64,000 bases of DNA from Burkholderia stabilis. Lineage in GTDB: Bacteria; Pseudomonadota; Gammaproteobacteria; Burkholderiales; Burkholderiaceae. Where the stretch lies: contig NZ_CP016442.1 of assembly GCF_001742165.1 (NCBI RefSeq), positions 806,001 through 870,000 of the forward strand, read 5' to 3'. Of the stretch, positions 45,572-55,604 are shown one piece after another; within the stretch, counting starts at the first letter, position 1, and each line of letters opens with the position of its first letter. Below the pieces are notes generated by a model, which was not told where the DNA came from, did not search any database, and saw nothing but the letters and a program-made list of their open reading frames with translations. Made by a program: the position numbers and the translations under genes.

Positions 45572-46876
45572 TCACGGCTCGTGACGCAGATACCCTTCCT
45601 TGCTCGGGTCGCGCATCCGCCACGACACGATCAGCGAGATCGCGCACAGCACGGTGACGTACCAATAGAAGGTTTCCTCGCTGCCGACCGACTTGAACCA
45701 CAGCGCGACGTACTCCGCCGAACCGCCGAAGATCGCGTTCGCGACCGCATACGACAGGCCGACGCCCATCGCGCGCACTTCCGGCGGGAACATCTCGGCC
45801 TTGATGAGGCCGCTGATCGACGTGTAGAAGCTGACGATCGCCAGCGCGACCGTGATCAGCACGAATGCGGCCACGGGGCTCGTCACGTCCTTCAGCGCAT
45901 GCATCAGCGGCACCGTGCCGATCACCGCGAACGAGCCGAACAGGATCATCGACGTGCGGCGGCCGATCCTGTCGGACAGCGCGCCGAACACCGGCTGCAT
46001 CAGCATGTAGACGAGCAGCGCGACGGTCATCACGTTGCTGGCCGTCTTCGCGTGCATGCCGGCCGTGTTCACGAGGTACTTCTGCATGTACGTCGTGAAC
46101 GTGTAGAAGATCAGCGAGCCGCCGGCCGTGAAGCCGACCACCGTGAAGAACGCCCCCTTGTGCTGCCACACGCCGCGGATCGTGCCGGCGTCCTTCTTGT
46201 CGCGCGATGCGCTGGTCGACGTCTCGTCGAGCGACTTCCGCAGGTACAGCGAGATCAGCGCGGCCGCCGCACCGACGACGAACGGAATGCGCCAGCCCCA
46301 CGCTTTGAGTTCACCAGCCGACAGCGTCTGCTGCAGGATCACGAGCACGAGCAGCGCGCACAGCTGGCCGCCGATCAGCGTCACGTACTGGAACGACGCG
46401 AAGAAGCCGCGCCGGCCCTTCAGCGCGACCTCGCTCATGTAGGTGGCGCTCGTGCCGTACTCGCCGCCCACCGACAGCCCCTGGAACAGGCGCGCGACCA
46501 GCAGCAGCGCCGGCGCGAGCGCGCCGATCTGCGCGTAGGTCGGCAGCACCGCGATCACGAGCGAGCCGCCGCACATCATCAGCACCGAGATCATCATCGC
46601 GGCACGCCGGCCGTGACGGTCGGCGATGCGGCCGAACAGCCAGCCGCCGATCGGGCGCATCAGGAAGCCGGCCGCGAACACGCCGGCCGTGTTCAGCAGC
46701 TGCGTCGTCGTGTTGCCGCTCGGGAAGAACGCCGGCGCGAAGTACAGCGCGCAGAACGAGTAGATGTAGAAGTCGAACCACTCGACGAGGTTGCCCGATG
46801 AGGCGCCGACGATGGCGAACACGCGCCGCCGGGTGTCATGCGCGGACAGCGCAGCTTGGTCGGTCTGGACGTCCAT
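45572..46876 (-). CDS. kgtP: MFS metabolite:H+ symporter, alpha-ketoglutarate permease-like
   Basis: A 434-residue 12-helix transporter of the metabolite:H+ symporter family (KgtP/ProP/ShiA). Hallmarks: [32 protein letters not shown] and [12 protein letters not shown]. Length and motifs best fit an alpha-ketoglutarate permease (E. coli KgtP 432 residues), but dicarboxylate or betaine transport cannot be excluded. The ATG at 46876 was chosen by homology to the family N-terminus; the longer frame has no support. It is single, with its own terminator. Confidence 0.8.
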   Translation of the reverse strand: MDVQTDQAALSAHDTRRRVFAIVGASSGNLVEWFDFYIYSFCALYFAPAFFPSGNTTTQLLNTAGVFAAGFLMRPIGGWLFGRIADRHGRRAAMMISVLMMCGGSLVIAVLPTYAQIGALAPALLLVARLFQGLSVGGEYGTSATYMSEVALKGRRGFFASFQYVTLIGGQLCALLVLVILQQTLSAGELKAWGWRIPFVVGAAAALISLYLRKSLDETSTSASRDKKDAGTIRGVWQHKGAFFTVVGFTAGGSLIFYTFTTYMQKYLVNTAGMHAKTASNVMTVALLVYMLMQPVFGALSDRIGRRTSMILFGSFAVIGTVPLMHALKDVTSPVAAFVLITVALAIVSFYTSISGLIKAEMFPPEVRAMGVGLSYAVANAIFGGSAEYVALWFKSVGSEETFYWYVTVLCAISLIVSWRMRDPSKEGYLRHEP

Positions 46877-47056
46877 GGATTGGTCTGTTCCTTTTAGTGC
46901 CTTCTGGGTGAGACGGCCGCAGCCGTCGCATGCGGTCGCACGTGGCACCGGTTCCGGTGCACGGCGCTACGGGATTTTAGCGAAATGTAAAGTAACAGGC
47001 TCTCCGGGTTCGTCCGGATGTAGAAAAATTTTCTCTTGCCACGCGTTCGTCATATG

Positions 47057-47081
47057 AAAACGCCAGCCCGCGGGCTGGCGT
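47057..47081 (-). terminator. Intrinsic terminator of the yeaG-yeaH-spoVR operon
   Basis: A perfect palindrome of 22 nt (47060-47081, core AGCCCGCGGGCT). On the minus strand it is followed by TTTT. It lies 28 nt after the spoVR stop. Confidence 0.85.
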
Positions 47082-47108
47082 CCGATGCAAACTATCCGGA
47101 AGCGTCGC

Positions 47109-48788
47109 TCACACGCGCACCTCCGGCGGCACGTAACGGCACTCGTAGCGCTTGCGCACGGTGCCGGCCTCGTCGACGCTTTCCAGGTACACGTCGAACT
47201 GCCAGAGCCGCGCCATGTGCTTGAGCACCTCGTCGCTGTCGTTCGACAGGTGGCGGTTGTCGGTCATGAAGTGGCGCAGCGTGAGGCTGCGGTCGCCGCG
47301 CGTGTTGACGGCCCACACCTGGATGTTCGGCTCGCGGTGATGGATGTCGTACTGCCGCGACAGCGCCTGCCGCACGTACTGGTAGCCGGAATCGTCGTGA
47401 ATCGCCGACACCTCGAGCGAATCGCGCATGTCGTCGTCGAGCACCGAGAAGAGCCGCATCTCGCGGATCAGGTTCGGCGACAGGTACTGCGCGATGAAGC
47501 TTTCATCCTTGAAGTTGCGCATCGCGTAGTGCATCGCCGGCAGCCACGGGGTGCCCGCGATCTCCGGAAACCACTTGTAGTCCTCTTCCGTCGGCGCTTC
47601 GCAGATCCGCCGGATGTCGCTCATCATCGAGAACCCGAGCGCATACGGGTTGATCCCGCTGTAGTACGGCTTCGTGACGGGCGGCTGGTAGACCACGTTG
47701 CTGTGCGAATGCAGGAACTCCATCATGAAGCCGTCTTCCAGCTTGCCCTGGTTGTACAGCGTGTTCAGCAGCGTGTAGTGCCAGAATGTCGCCCAGCCTT
47801 CGTTCATCACCTGCGTCTGCCGCTGCGGGTAGAAATACTGGCCGATCTTGCGCACGATGCGGATCACTTCCCGCTCCCACGGCTCGAGCAGCGGCGCGTT
47901 CTTCTCCGCGAAATACAGCAGGTTCTCCTGCGGCTCGGGCGGATAACGATCATCCTGCTCTTCCATCAGCTCGGGCTTCTTGCCCGGCAGCGTGCGCCAC
48001 AGTTCGTTCACCTGCGACTGCAGGTACGCCTCGCGCTCGCGCCGCAACGCCGCTTCCTTCGACAGCGACGGCTTTTGCGGCCGCTTGTAGCGGTCGACGC
48101 CGTAGTTCATCAGCGCATGGCACGAATCGAGCAGCTCCTCGACGCGATCGAGGCCGTAGCGCTCCTCGCATTCGGCGACGTAGTTCTTCGCGTACACGAG
48201 ATAGTCGATGATCGCGTGCGCGTCGGTCCACAGCCGGAACAGGTAGTTGCCCTTGAAGAACGAGTTGTGCCCGTACGCCGCGTGCGCGATGACGAGCGCC
48301 TGCATCGTCATCGTGTTCTCTTCCATCAGATACGCGATGCACGGGTTCGAGTTGATGACGATTTCGTACGCGAGGCCCATCTGGCCGCGGCGGTAGCTCT
48401 TCTCGGTCGCGAGGAAGTGCTTGCCGAACGACCAGTGACGGTAGTTGACGGGCATCCCGACCGACGCATACGCGTCCATCATCTGTTCGGCGCTGATCAG
48501 TTCGAGCTGGATCGGGTAGATATCGAGCTCGTATTGTTCGGCGACCTGCGAGATGTGCGTGTCGTATTCCTCGAGCAGTTCGAACGTCCAGTCGGACGGA
48601 CACGGCAGCGGCTTGCGTTCGGCAACGTTCATACGCGCTTCCTTTTGCCCGGCGCCGGGCAAGTCGGCGGCCGGCGCCGGCGGTTCGGCCTGCGCGCGTT
48701 GCTGCGCTGCGGCAGGACCGGCCGTGTCGTCGCCGGAAGGGCGCGGCTCGTAGCCGCGCGACTCGTTGTGCAGATGGCGGGTCGTCAT
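47109..48788 (-). CDS. SpoVR family protein (YcgB-like)
   Basis: A 559-residue SpoVR-family protein. The conserved part begins SDWTFELLEEYDTHISQVAEQYELDIYPIQLELI and includes HWSFGKHF, NSNPCIAYLMEENT and HAAYGHNSFFKGN. In Bacillus it affects spore cortex; in Gram-negative bacteria its role is unknown but it accompanies YeaG and YeaH. An N-terminal stretch of about 50 low-complexity residues (Pro/Ala/Gln) precedes it; an internal ATG at 48632 (MNVAERKPLP) could be the true start. The 48788 ATG overlaps the yeaH stop as ATGA. Confidence 0.88.
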   Translation of the reverse strand: MTTRHLHNESRGYEPRPSGDDTAGPAAAQQRAQAEPPAPAADLPGAGQKEARMNVAERKPLPCPSDWTFELLEEYDTHISQVAEQYELDIYPIQLELISAEQMMDAYASVGMPVNYRHWSFGKHFLATEKSYRRGQMGLAYEIVINSNPCIAYLMEENTMTMQALVIAHAAYGHNSFFKGNYLFRLWTDAHAIIDYLVYAKNYVAECEERYGLDRVEELLDSCHALMNYGVDRYKRPQKPSLSKEAALRREREAYLQSQVNELWRTLPGKKPELMEEQDDRYPPEPQENLLYFAEKNAPLLEPWEREVIRIVRKIGQYFYPQRQTQVMNEGWATFWHYTLLNTLYNQGKLEDGFMMEFLHSHSNVVYQPPVTKPYYSGINPYALGFSMMSDIRRICEAPTEEDYKWFPEIAGTPWLPAMHYAMRNFKDESFIAQYLSPNLIREMRLFSVLDDDMRDSLEVSAIHDDSGYQYVRQALSRQYDIHHREPNIQVWAVNTRGDRSLTLRHFMTDNRHLSNDSDEVLKHMARLWQFDVYLESVDEAGTVRKRYECRYVPPEVRV

Positions 48789-50053
48789 GACATTTCCACC
48801 TGCTTTTCGAACAATTCGCGAAACACCGGGTAAATGTCGGCAGCCGATTCCACTTTTTTCATCGCGAGATGCGGTTGCGACAGTGCCAGTTGCGCGTATT
48901 CCAGCCACAGATTCTGCTCTTCCGGCGCGACCTGGATATACGCGAAGTAACGCGTCTTCGTGAGGATATCCTCTTCCAGGATTTTGCGACACTTGGGCGA
49001 ATCGTCGGTCCAGTTGTCGCCGTCGGACGCCTGCGCGCCGTAGATGTTCCACTCGGTCGGCGAGTAGCGCTCGCTCTGCACCTTGCGCATCAGTTCGAGC
49101 GCGCTCGACACGACCGTGCCGCCGCTTTCGGTCGAATGGAAGAAGGTATCCTCGTCGACTTCCTCGGCGCGCGTATGGTGACGGATGAACACGACTTCGA
49201 TGCGCTCGTAGTTGCGCTTGAGGAACAGGTACAGCAGGATGAAGAAGCGCTTCGCGAGATCCTTGCGCTGCTCGTCCATCGAGCCCGACACGTCCATCAG
49301 GCAGAACATCACGGCCTGGCTCGACGGCTGCGGCTGCTTCACGCGGTTGATGTAGCGCAGGTCGAACGGATCGATGAACGGAATCCGCCAGATACGCCCT
49401 TTCAGGTGATGGATCTCGGCCTCGAGCGTCGCGATTTCCGCGCGGCGGTCTTCCGGATCGTTCTTCATCGCTTCGAGCTGGGCCTCGAGTTCGCGCAACT
49501 CGTTGACGAGCGGCGAGCCGAGCGCGATGCGCCGGCCGAGCGCGCTGCGCAACGAACGCACGACGTCGATGTTGTTCGGCGTGCCTTCCGCCGACCAGCC
49601 CGCGCGCACGTTCTTCCAGCTCGGCACCGTCAGCAGGTGCGTCTTCACGAGGCGCGGCAGTTCGAGATCGTCGAAGAAGTACTGCATGAACTCGTCGCGC
49701 GACAGCTCGAACACGAAGTCGTCCTGCCCTTCGCCCTCGTTGCTGGCCTGGCTGCCGCCGCCGCCCGAGCCGCCCTGCGGGCGCGGAATCTTGTCGCCGC
49801 GCACGTAGTCCTCGTTGCCGGGGTGCACGTACTCACGACGCCCGCCCGGCGCGTGCCGGAAATTCGGCTCCGCGATGTCCTTGCGCGGGATCGTGATGCT
49901 CTGCGTGCTCTGGATATCCTTGATGCTACGGTCGCGCACCGCGTCGGAAACGGCACGACGAATGTAGTTCTTGACGCGACGCAGAAAGCGTTCGCGATTG
50001 GCAATGCTCTTGTTCTTGCCGGCTAGCCTGCGGTCGATGATTTGATGAAGCAC
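48785..50053 (-). CDS. yeaH: YeaH/DUF444 family von Willebrand A-like protein
   Basis: A 422-residue DUF444 protein. It begins MLHQIIDRRLAGKNKSIANRERFLRRVK and has an acidic/Gly-rich linker (GGSGGGGSQ) near residue 95. A vWA-type metal-binding motif DVSGSMDEQ lies near 255. It is paired with the YeaG kinase; in E. coli both respond to nutrient and acid stress, but the biochemical role is unknown. The gene is 125 nt after yeaG, with a strong hairpin in the gap. Confidence 0.9.
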   Translation of the reverse strand: MLHQIIDRRLAGKNKSIANRERFLRRVKNYIRRAVSDAVRDRSIKDIQSTQSITIPRKDIAEPNFRHAPGGRREYVHPGNEDYVRGDKIPRPQGGSGGGGSQASNEGEGQDDFVFELSRDEFMQYFFDDLELPRLVKTHLLTVPSWKNVRAGWSAEGTPNNIDVVRSLRSALGRRIALGSPLVNELRELEAQLEAMKNDPEDRRAEIATLEAEIHHLKGRIWRIPFIDPFDLRYINRVKQPQPSSQAVMFCLMDVSGSMDEQRKDLAKRFFILLYLFLKRNYERIEVVFIRHHTRAEEVDEDTFFHSTESGGTVVSSALELMRKVQSERYSPTEWNIYGAQASDGDNWTDDSPKCRKILEEDILTKTRYFAYIQVAPEEQNLWLEYAQLALSQPHLAMKKVESAADIYPVFRELFEKQVEMS

Positions 50054-50136
50054 GCCCGGTCTCCCGCTCGTAAGTCGATATGCCGGGACGCTCGCCGCAC
50101 ATGCCGTATCCCGTCATGCGGGCGGCGTCTCTGAAG

Positions 50137-50165
50137 GCGCCCGTGCGGACTCGCCGCACGGGCGC
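50137..50165 (-). other. Intercistronic hairpin between yeaG and yeaH
   Basis: A perfect 12-bp stem (50137-50148 and 50154-50165, loop ACTCG) starts 14 nt after the yeaG stop. No T-run follows on the minus strand, so it is more likely a 3' stabiliser of yeaG mRNA than a full terminator. Confidence 0.6.
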
Positions 50166-50178
50166 GGTACCGCGCGCG

Positions 50179-52101
50179 TCATGACGACTTGCGCACGCGC
50201 AGATACCAGTCGCAAAGCAGCCTCACCTGCTTCGGCGTATAGCCCTTCGCGACCATCCGGTTCACAAAGTCCTCATGCTTGCGCTGCTCCTCCGCCGAAC
50301 CCTTTGCGTTGAACGAAATCACCGGCAGCAGTTCCTCGGTGTTCGAGAACATCTTCTTCTCGATCACGACGCGCAACTTCTCGTAGCTCGTCCACACGGG
50401 GTTCTTGCCGGCGTTTGCCGCTCGGGCACGCAACACGAAGTTCACGATCTCGTTGCGGTAATCCTTCGGATTGCTGATGCCCGCAGGCTTCTCGATCTTC
50501 TCCAGCTCCGCGTTCAGCGCGGCGCGGTCGAAGCTCTCGCCCGTGTCGTGATCGCGGAATTCCTGGTCCTGGATCCAGAAGTCGGCATACGTGACGTAGC
50601 GGTCGAAGATGTTCTGGCCATACTCCGAATACGACTCGAGGTAGGCCGTCTGAATCTCCTTGCCGATGAACTCCGCGTAACGCGACGCGAGCACGTCCTT
50701 CACGAAGGACAGGTACTTCTGCTCGATTTCCGGCGGGAACTGCTCGCGTTCGATCTGCTGTTCGAGCACGTACATCAGGTGCACGGGGTTGGCCGCGACC
50801 TCACTCGAATCGAAGTTGAACACGCGCGACAGGATCTTGAACGCGAAGCGTGTCGACACGCCCGTCATCCCTTCGTCCACGCCCGCGTAATCGCGGTACT
50901 CCTGGTACGACTTCGCCTTCGGATCGGTGTCCTTCAGGTTTTCGCCGTCGTACACCTGCATCTTCGAGAACAGGCTCGAATTCTCCGGCTCGCGCAGGCG
51001 CGACAGCACCGAGAACTGCGACATCATCTTCAGCGTACCCGGCGCGCAGACGGCTTCGGCGAGCGACGAGTTGCGGATCAGCTTCTCGTAGATCTTGGTT
51101 TCTTCCGACACGCGCAGGCAGTACGGCACCTTCACGACGAAGATACGATCGAGCAGTGCCTCGTTGTTGCGGTTGTTGCGGAACGCCTTCCACTCCGACT
51201 CGTTCGAGTGCGCGAGGATGACCCCGTCGAACGGAATCGCGCCGAAGCCCTCGGTGCCCTTGAAGTTGCCTTCCTGCGTGGCGGTGAGCAGCGGGTGCAG
51301 CACCTTGATCGGCGCCTTGAACATTTCGACGAACTCGAGCAGGCCCTGGTTCGCGAGGCACAAACCGCCCGAGTAGCTGTATGCATCGGCATCGTCCTGC
51401 GCATACTGTTCGAGCTTGCGGATGTCGACCTTGCCGACCAGCGACGAGATGTCCTGATTGTTCTCGTCGCCCGGCTCCGTCTTCGCGATGCCGATCTGCC
51501 GCAGGATCGACGGATAGCGGCGCACGACGCGGAACTGGCGGATGTCGCCGTTGTATTCATGCAGGCGCTTGACGGCCCACGGACTGAGGATGCTCTTCAG
51601 GTAACGGCGCGGAATGCCGTACTGTTCCTCGAGGATCGGGCCGTCTTCGTCGTAGTCGAACAGCCCGAGCGGCGATTCGTTGACGGGCGAGCCCTTCAGC
51701 GAATAGAACGGCACGCGCTCCATCAGTTGCTTCAGACGCTCGGCGATCGACGACTTGCCGCCGCCCACCGGGCCAAGCAGATAGAGGATCTGCTTCTTCT
51801 CTTCGAGCCCTTGCGCAGCGTGGCGGAAATACGCGACCACCTGCTCGATCACTTCCTCCATTCCGTAGAACTCACGGAATGCGGGATAGACCTTGATGAC
51901 CTTGTTCGCGAAGATCCGCGACAGGCGCGGCTCGTTGCGGGTATCGATGTGTTCAGGTTCCCCGATTGCTGCCAGCATGCGTTCACCCGCCGTCGCATAC
52001 GCGGATGGATCGTTCTTGCAGAGCGCGAGATACTCCTCCAGCGAGAGCTCTTCCTCTCGCGTTTTTTCGAAGCGGTTCGCGAAGCTGCTGTAAATATCCA
52101 T
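50179..52101 (-). CDS. yeaG: PrkA-type serine/threonine protein kinase (YeaG)
   Basis: A 640-residue PrkA/YeaG protein with an AAA+ domain and a C-terminal kinase-like domain. Walker A is GPVGGGKSS near residue 110, and VILAHSNESEW near 290 is in the sensor region. The length matches E. coli YeaG (about 644). It is the first gene of the yeaG-yeaH-spoVR transcript, known in proteobacteria as a stress and stationary-phase module. The ATG at 52101 (MDIYSSFANRF) follows a GAGGTAG site; the longer in-frame start lacks support. Confidence 0.93.
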   Translation of the reverse strand: MDIYSSFANRFEKTREEELSLEEYLALCKNDPSAYATAGERMLAAIGEPEHIDTRNEPRLSRIFANKVIKVYPAFREFYGMEEVIEQVVAYFRHAAQGLEEKKQILYLLGPVGGGKSSIAERLKQLMERVPFYSLKGSPVNESPLGLFDYDEDGPILEEQYGIPRRYLKSILSPWAVKRLHEYNGDIRQFRVVRRYPSILRQIGIAKTEPGDENNQDISSLVGKVDIRKLEQYAQDDADAYSYSGGLCLANQGLLEFVEMFKAPIKVLHPLLTATQEGNFKGTEGFGAIPFDGVILAHSNESEWKAFRNNRNNEALLDRIFVVKVPYCLRVSEETKIYEKLIRNSSLAEAVCAPGTLKMMSQFSVLSRLREPENSSLFSKMQVYDGENLKDTDPKAKSYQEYRDYAGVDEGMTGVSTRFAFKILSRVFNFDSSEVAANPVHLMYVLEQQIEREQFPPEIEQKYLSFVKDVLASRYAEFIGKEIQTAYLESYSEYGQNIFDRYVTYADFWIQDQEFRDHDTGESFDRAALNAELEKIEKPAGISNPKDYRNEIVNFVLRARAANAGKNPVWTSYEKLRVVIEKKMFSNTEELLPVISFNAKGSAEEQRKHEDFVNRMVAKGYTPKQVRLLCDWYLRVRKSS

Positions 52102-52646
52102 GCTACCTCCCTCGCCTGAGTCTGAAGACGTGCCTGCCTTCGTACGACTGCGCAGAAGCAAGCGCGTTCGAATTCATCCTAAACCCTTTCTTATTTTTTT
52201 TCACGAACTCTTCGTATGAAGTTCGTCATTCTCGACAACACCGCTTGGACAACGCATTTCGTCGTTTTACAATCGACCTCCCGAGCCGCAGAAACTGCAT
52301 CTGCCGCGTCTCGTCGAACGACGGAACGTCTTGTGCGTTGGACACATCCGACGTCGTCACTTCTCCCCTTCATCCCTATACGTTCGAGCGTGCGTTTACG
52401 ACGACACGCTTCGTGCGCCGTTACAATTTTTTTTCGCAACGCCCTTACGGAGATACCCGTACGACCGATACGGGAACATGACGCGCATCGCTCGGCGTCT
52501 GTGTCGATGCACGTCGCGCGATGCATGCAACGATGCACGACCGGTCATGTGTGCTGTCACATTCTGGCTGCCGCAGAAACGACGACGCCCGCATGTCGCG
52601 GGCGTCGTTCGTCACCAAATGGGGATAGATGCGCGGTACGCGCGAA
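52102..52646. other. Upstream region of yeaG, no gene
   Basis: About 545 nt between yeaG and the chemoreceptor gene. It is richer in A+T than its surroundings and must contain the yeaG promoter, which I cannot locate with confidence. A hairpin ACGAA...TTCGT (52203-52226, 9 paired bases with a 2-nt bulge) lies about 100 nt before yeaG and could be in its leader. A second hairpin at 52582-52608 ends the chemoreceptor gene. No coding frame looks real. Confidence 0.5.
52582..52608 (-). terminator. Hairpin after the chemoreceptor gene
   Basis: An 11-bp perfect stem (52582-52592 with 52598-52608, loop ATGTC), 38 nt past the stop. The following T-run on the minus strand is short (CGTTTC), so efficiency is uncertain. 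Confidence 0.6.
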
Positions 52647-54419
52647 TCAGAAGGTCTCCCAGTCGTCGGCGCCGGCAGTCGCGGCAGCCGGCGCTGGCGC
52701 CGGTGCGGCCGATGCAGCGACGGGCTTGCGCGCCGGCATCGCCGCGGCCGTGCGCTTCGGCGGTGCATCGCGATCGTCGCGCGCGGCGGCCTGCACGGGC
52801 ACGGCAACTGCAGCGGACGGTGCACGCGGCGCATGACGCGCTGAAACCGGCGTCACGGCACCCGCGCGCGCGGCGTCCTCGTCGAGCTGGAATACTGCCG
52901 CGGTTTCACGCAGGCGCGCGGCCTGTTCGTCAAGCGACTGCGCGGCGGCAGCGGCCTCTTCGACGAGCGCCGCATTCTGCTGCGTGACCTCGTCCATCTG
53001 CGCGACGGCACGCGCCACCTGGTCGATCCCGCCGCTCTGCTCCTCGGACGCCGCCGCGATCTCGCCCATGATGTCCGTCACGCGCTGCACCGCACCGATC
53101 ACGTCGCTCATCGTGCGCCCTGCTTCGTCGACCAGCGTGGAGCCCGACCGGATGCGCTCCACCGACGCATCGATCAGCGCCTTGATCTCCTTGGCCGCAG
53201 TCGACGAACGCTGCGCGAGGCTGCGCACCTCGCCCGCGACGACCGCGAAGCCGCGGCCCTCCTCACCCGCGCGCGCGGCTTCGACCGCCGCATTCAGCGC
53301 AAGAATGTTGGTCTGGAACGCGATTCCTTCGATGATCGCAATGATGTCCGCGATCTTCGCCGAGCTATCGTTGATCTCGCCCATCGTACCGACGACCTGG
53401 CCGACCACCGTATTGCCCTTGTTTGCAATCTCCGACGCGTTCGCGGCCAGCGAGCTTGCCTGGCGCGCATTGTCCGCGTTCTGTTTCACGGTGCCGGTCA
53501 GCTGCTCCATGCTCGACGCGGTTTCCTGCAACGCCGCGGCCTGTTCCTCGGTACGCGACGACAGGTCGATGTTGCCGGCCGCGATCTGGCGGGCCGCCGT
53601 CGCGATCGACTCGCTGCCGCCGCGCACGGTGCGCACCGTGTCGACGAGCCCGCGCTGCATCTTCGCGAGACCGTCGAGAAGCTGGCCCATCTCGTCGCGC
53701 CGCTGCACGACGATCGGGCGGCGCAGGTCGCCTGCGGCGATCGCGTCGAAATGCGCGAGCGCGTCCGCGATCGGGCGGCCGATCGCGCGGCTCAGCGTCA
53801 GCCACGACAGCAGCGCGGCGCCGAAGCCGGCCGCGAGCACGACGATCGACAGCACCCGCAGCATGTCGTACACCGATTCCGAACGATCGAAACCGGCCTG
53901 CCCGTCGGTGAACTGGAAGTTGCGCAGCGCTTCGCTCGACACCGAGAGATCGTTGTACAGCGCCTGAAGCTGTTTGGCGCCGTCGCCGATGCGATCGCGC
54001 TGATCCGCCGCAAGGATGCTCGCGAACGCGTCACAGCTGCGTTGCAGCGCCTGCCGCTTCGTCGCGACGTCCTGCGCGAGCCGATCCTCCTCCGGCCCGC
54101 GCGGCAGCGCGAGGTACTTCTGCCACCACGCGTCCGACTGCGCGCGCATCTCGCGGCTGCGCTGGATGGCCGCCGCCGCGTCGGGCGTGCCGGACAGCAA
54201 CGCCGCGCGATCGAGCGCGAGGCGCTCGCGCGCCGCGAAAATCTCCGAGACCCCCACGTCGACCGCGCTCGGCATCTGGTTCGTGAAAATCTCGCGCGTC
54301 GAATCGTTCGAACGTGCCATCCCGTACAGCCCGAGCACGCCTGTTACACCCAGCAGCACCGCCAGAAACGCCATCGTCAAACCGATGCGCGCGCGAATCG
54401 TCAGGTTCCTGAAGACCAT
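52647..54419 (-). CDS. Methyl-accepting chemotaxis protein
   Basis: A 590-residue transmembrane chemoreceptor. Helix 1 lies at about residues 12-32, a four-helix-type periplasmic sensor domain at about 35-190, and helix 2 near 190-212. These are followed by HAMP ([23 protein letters not shown]) and the signalling domain with the tip [22 protein letters not shown] near residue 370. The C-terminus ends DDWETF, the pentapeptide type that tethers CheR and CheB, so it is a high-abundance Tar/Tsr-like receptor. The ligand is unknown. Two ATGs are adjacent; 54419 has better spacing (6 nt) from the AGGA site than 54422. Confidence 0.9.
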   Translation of the reverse strand: MVFRNLTIRARIGLTMAFLAVLLGVTGVLGLYGMARSNDSTREIFTNQMPSAVDVGVSEIFAARERLALDRAALLSGTPDAAAAIQRSREMRAQSDAWWQKYLALPRGPEEDRLAQDVATKRQALQRSCDAFASILAADQRDRIGDGAKQLQALYNDLSVSSEALRNFQFTDGQAGFDRSESVYDMLRVLSIVVLAAGFGAALLSWLTLSRAIGRPIADALAHFDAIAAGDLRRPIVVQRRDEMGQLLDGLAKMQRGLVDTVRTVRGGSESIATAARQIAAGNIDLSSRTEEQAAALQETASSMEQLTGTVKQNADNARQASSLAANASEIANKGNTVVGQVVGTMGEINDSSAKIADIIAIIEGIAFQTNILALNAAVEAARAGEEGRGFAVVAGEVRSLAQRSSTAAKEIKALIDASVERIRSGSTLVDEAGRTMSDVIGAVQRVTDIMGEIAAASEEQSGGIDQVARAVAQMDEVTQQNAALVEEAAAAAQSLDEQAARLRETAAVFQLDEDAARAGAVTPVSARHAPRAPSAAVAVPVQAAARDDRDAPPKRTAAAMPARKPVAASAAPAPAPAAATAGADDWETF

Positions 54420-54674
54420 CATCCATCCTGTGTTGCGTCGTCATGAACGGGCCAGGCCCGTTGGCTCGAAGCATTGCTTCATCTGGTGCATTTACGACCG
54501 CAGACCGCATAACTTGATGGTTTTCAAGCTATTTTTTAGAATTATTTGTCTGTTTATTACAAATGGCTGAATAAATGACGTGAAATCCGGCAGTTCGGCG
54601 AACGGGAGGGAAGAAGGCGCGGCCGGCGCGTCGTGCGTGACGGCCGGCCGGGATGCGGAAACGGGGATCGAGCC

Positions 54675-55604
54675 CTATTCAGCGAGTTCGGCGAGCGTCG
54701 GGATCGACGGCTGCGCGCCCGCCCGCGTGACCGACAGCGCCGCCGCGCGTTGCGCGAAGCGGATCGCCGTGTCGACGTCCGCGCCGGCCGCGAGCCGCGC
54801 GGAAAAGCCGCCAATGAAGGTATCGCCGGCCGCCGTGGTATCGACGGCCTGGACGACCGGGGCCAGATAGTGCCGCGCAGCGCCGTCGGCCGTCAGCGCG
54901 AGCACGCCGCGCGCGCCGAGCGTGACCAGCACGTTGCGCGCGCCGCCGGCCTGGAGCGCGCGCGCGGCGGCTTCCGCTTCGACCGGATCGCGCACCGGCA
55001 GCGCAGTCAACGCAGCGGCCTCGACTTCGTTCGGGATCAGGTAATCGACGAGCGGCAGCCAGCCGGCCGGCAGCGGTGCGACGGCCGGGGCCGGATTGAG
55101 CACCACCGTGCGACCGAGCCGCCGCCCGGCCGACAGCGCCGCGAACACCGCATCCGGCGGCGTCTCGAGCTGGCAGATCAGCACGTCGGACGACGCGAGC
55201 GCAGCCTCGTGGCGCGCAACCGTTGCGGCCGTGACCTCGCCGTTGCCGCCCGCGACGATCACGATCGCGTTCTGGCTCCCGTCGTCGACGACGATCAGCG
55301 CGACACCGGTCGACGCCGACGCGCTCGCCGCGAGCCCCGCGCAGTCGATGCCCTCGGCTTCGAGGCCCGCGCGCAGCGCAGCGCCGTGCGCGTCCGCACC
55401 GACGCAGCCGATCATCGCCACCTGCGCGCCGAGCCGCGCGGCGGCGACGGCCTGGTTGCCGCCCTTGCCGCCCGCCGCCTGCGCGAACGCGTGGCCGGCG
55501 AGCGTTTCGCCGGGCAGCGGCAGGCGCGGCGCACGCACGACGAGATCCATGTTGAGGCTGCCGACCACCGTCACGCGGCCGGCGCCTGCCCCGGGCGCCG
55601 TCAT
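54675..55604 (-). CDS. rbsK: Ribokinase
   Basis: A 309-residue PfkB-family kinase. Motifs: VVGSLNMDLVVRAPRLPLPGET at the N-terminus, GGKGGNQAVAAARLG near 45, and the catalytic DTTAAGDTFIGGF near 245. It phosphorylates ribose at O5 to ribose 5-phosphate. The ATG at 55604 overlaps the rbsR stop (ATGA); last gene of the rbs operon. Confidence 0.92.
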   Translation of the reverse strand: MTAPGAGAGRVTVVGSLNMDLVVRAPRLPLPGETLAGHAFAQAAGGKGGNQAVAAARLGAQVAMIGCVGADAHGAALRAGLEAEGIDCAGLAASASASTGVALIVVDDGSQNAIVIVAGGNGEVTAATVARHEAALASSDVLICQLETPPDAVFAALSAGRRLGRTVVLNPAPAVAPLPAGWLPLVDYLIPNEVEAAALTALPVRDPVEAEAAARALQAGGARNVLVTLGARGVLALTADGAARHYLAPVVQAVDTTAAGDTFIGGFSARLAAGADVDTAIRFAQRAAALSVTRAGAQPSIPTLAELAE

